Origin: Leucobacter sp.
GTDB lineage: Bacteria > Actinomycetota > Actinomycetes > Actinomycetales > Microbacteriaceae
Assembly (NCBI GenBank): GCA_012510755.1
Contig: JAAZHL010000138.1
Span: 1-15,744 of the forward strand
Direction: 5' to 3'
DNA length: 15,744 nt
The notes beneath the pieces were generated by a model. That model saw only the letters and a program-made list of their open reading frames with translations. It did not search any database and had not been told where the DNA came from. This document shows positions 14,654-15,744 of the stretch, piece by piece. The translations under genes were made by a program, and so were the position numbers. Position 1 is the stretch's first letter; every line of letters begins with the position of its first letter.

Positions 14654-15127
14654 CTAGACGCGGCTCGGGGCGTCTTCGCCGACACCGGCCTCAAGTTGGT
14701 CTTCAAGCAGGTGCTTCAAGTTTGCGCCGATCGAGTTTGCGATCTTCGCGGCCGCGTCGGGGTCATCAGAGGTAACCGTGATGTTGATGAGCGACTGGTT
14801 CACCGCCGCGGTCGCGCGCACCTGGGCCTTCAGTGACCCCTTAGACGTGTCGGGCCCCAGGTCATCGATCACCGGCCCGAGCACACTCTCGGTCTGCACG
14901 AGGCTCGCGTAGGTCGTGACGCTCTGCCGCGCCAACTGCGACCCTTGAGCCAGTTTGCCGACCGCACCAGACTCGCCGCGCACCGACACATGCAGCTGCG
15001 TCGTCGCTTCATACTTTGAGGTGGTCAGCAGCGCCGCGGCAGCGCCGCCAAGAACGCCAAGCAACGTGATCGCCACGATCGAAACCCAATACTTATGCAG
15101 GATTTGAAGATAGTCACGAAGCTCCAT
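14654..15127 (-). CDS. Wzz/chain-length-determinant N-terminal domain, cut off by in-frame TAG
   Basis: A 157-residue N-terminal part of a polysaccharide co-polymerase. It begins MELRDYLQILHKYW, then has a membrane helix (about 16-37) and the external Wzz domain (YEATTQLHVSVRGE and INITVTSDDPDAAAKIANSI). It ends at ...EDAPSRV with TAG. The codons after the TAG read LDTVQSAVVPSSPSSPN in the same frame, exactly the linker that in intact homologues runs into the second membrane helix and kinase. Relatives usually have a Lys at the stop position (VKL), so a single AAG-to-TAG change would explain the split. Alone, this part would carry only one of two membrane helices. The start is ATG 15127; only GA-rich bases, not a strong Shine-Dalgarno, precede it. 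It is the first gene of the kinase-phosphatase operon. Confidence 0.85.
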   Translation of the reverse strand: MELRDYLQILHKYWVSIVAITLLGVLGGAAAALLTTSKYEATTQLHVSVRGESGAVGKLAQGSQLARQSVTTYASLVQTESVLGPVIDDLGPDTSKGSLKAQVRATAAVNQSLINITVTSDDPDAAAKIANSIGANLKHLLEDQLEAGVGEDAPSRV

Positions 15128-15411
15128 GCACTCAACTCACTCATCAACTCATTCGGTCACGCACATGAACTACCGTGTGCGCGCCAAGTGGTTATCACCG
15201 ACCCGCACCTGCCCATCGGCACGATCACAATCACGGCGGTTATCCCCACACCGGACGTGCTTGCTACAAGCGCCTCCGCCGCTTTCACCGTCTGCATCGC
15301 CTTCGAATGTTCATACGTGCGCACTCGTCGCCTCATCCCAGACAAGGCGTGCGACACCCCACGCGGATTGGGCTGCGCCAATTTGAGGACGAGGAACACA
15401 GGTGGCGCGGA
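15128..15411. other. Gene-poor stretch between the Wzz gene and a methyltransferase fragment
   Basis: This stretch holds a GTG-initiated frame of 80 codons on the minus strand (15157-15399) with no ribosome site and no recognisable family, so I do not call it a gene. GATAACC occurs twice (within plus-strand 15189-15195 and 15238-15244), as does GAGTTGA just before the Wzz start. The promoter of the Wzz-kinase operon should lie here, but none is convincing. No att site, tRNA or insertion sequence was seen. Confidence 0.5.
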
Positions 15412-15744
15412 TCACCCGACCTGCCAATGCAAAGCCGGAAGCAGTAGCTGAAGTGCGTGCACGGCTTGCATTGGGAGTACACCGTTCCCGAGCGCGGTGA
15501 GTTGTTGCCTTACGGTGAGTTCATGGCGTGGGTCTGTGACCCAGCCTTCGGGGAGCCCCATCAGCCACTCCACGAATACAGGCGCGGGTCGCGGCTCTGT
15601 TGCCTCGCTCAGTCCTGTGGGGGTTGGCGCGGTACGCCCGGTGATCTGTGCCCAACGAGTCACTGCTTCGGCGTATCGCCCCCAGCGTTGAAGAGTTCCC
15701 CAATCAGGTTCCACAAGCTGTCGGGCTCCTCGCTGCGCGGGTGA
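15412..15744 (-). CDS. C-terminus of a phage-type DNA cytosine methyltransferase (cut by window edge)
   Basis: The minus frame is open from the right edge to a TGA at 15412, giving 110 C-terminal residues with no start in view that must be real. The segment WGRYAEAVTRWAQITGRTAP and the closing blocks RPAPVFVEWLMGLPEGWV and ALGNGVLPMQAVHALQLLL are typical of C5-cytosine methyltransferases. The last block is the conserved motif X region that folds back on the AdoMet site. This style, with a variable linker before the WGxY segment, is common in actinophage and prophage genomes. The usual N-terminal motifs (PC and ENV) lie beyond the edge, so activity cannot be judged. It points to a prophage or mobile segment to the right, next to the degraded polysaccharide locus. 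Confidence 0.82.
   Translation of the reverse strand, partial: SPAQRGARQLVEPDWGTLQRWGRYAEAVTRWAQITGRTAPTPTGLSEATEPRPAPVFVEWLMGLPEGWVTDPRHELTVRQQLTALGNGVLPMQAVHALQLLLPALHWQVG

Noticed and set aside
9168..14656. TAG recoded as a sense codon (two in-frame TAGs at conserved coding points)
   Set aside because: TAG also appears as an apparently normal terminator of the BlaI, ABC ATPase and BNR-like frames, so genome-wide recoding is unlikely; local mutation or error is simpler.
15157..15399. 80-codon minus-strand frame between the methyltransferase fragment and Wzz gene
   Set aside because: It starts with GTG, has no ribosome site and no recognisable family; there is too little support to call a gene.
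1..15744. CRISPR arrays, tRNA or rRNA genes, insertion sequences
   Set aside because: No regularly spaced repeats, cloverleaf-like segments, rRNA stretches or transposase motifs were seen on either strand.

Overview
The window is GC-rich, densely coded DNA in which every gene I accept lies on the minus strand. The protein styles fit a high-GC Gram-positive actinomycete, probably Microbacteriaceae: a short M56/BlaI pair, a Wzz-BY-kinase with a Tyr/Gly tail, an LMW-PTP and a lipoprotein ABC receptor. The family placement is inference; no marker gene or RNA is present.

Region A (1-2340) is a small copper module: the N-terminal part of a CopD-type membrane protein (cut by the left edge), a CopZ-like metallochaperone translationally coupled to it, and upstream a BlaI-type repressor followed by an M56 (BlaR1-like) membrane protease with no sensor domain. 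A near-identical 13-base motif sits upstream of both the chaperone and the repressor, so the pair probably controls the copper genes and itself.

Region B (2384-12400) is the core of the window: six tightly coupled genes read from right to left. They are a substrate-binding lipoprotein, a FecCD-type permease, an ABC ATPase, a 1268-residue CobN/BchH-like large chelatase subunit, a ChlI/BchI-like AAA+ subunit and a ChlD-like AAA/VWA subunit. Junctions are TAATG, ATGA, 12 nt, ATGA and GTGA. The operon joins a metal-chelate or tetrapyrrole importer to a complete three-subunit chelatase, with no corrin-synthesis gene in the window and no cobalamin riboswitch visible. The large subunit has two oddities: an amber codon at codon 8 after the best ATG/Shine-Dalgarno start, and a Cys-x-Cys where I expect an acidic cluster in CobN/BchH proteins. 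An importer that feeds a chelatase or dechelatase is the best candidate here for an undescribed system.

Region C (12401-15127) is an exopolysaccharide-type tyrosine kinase/phosphatase locus that looks broken. A Wzz domain is separated from its kinase by an in-frame TAG, the kinase lacks its Walker A' segment, the phosphatase is frameshifted at a run of seven C/G, and its tail runs directly into a BNR/sialidase-like segment that lacks its own start, across a run of nine.

Region D (15128-15744) holds a gene-poor stretch and then the C-terminus of a phage-type DNA cytosine methyltransferase cut by the right edge, which hints at a prophage or mobile segment beyond.
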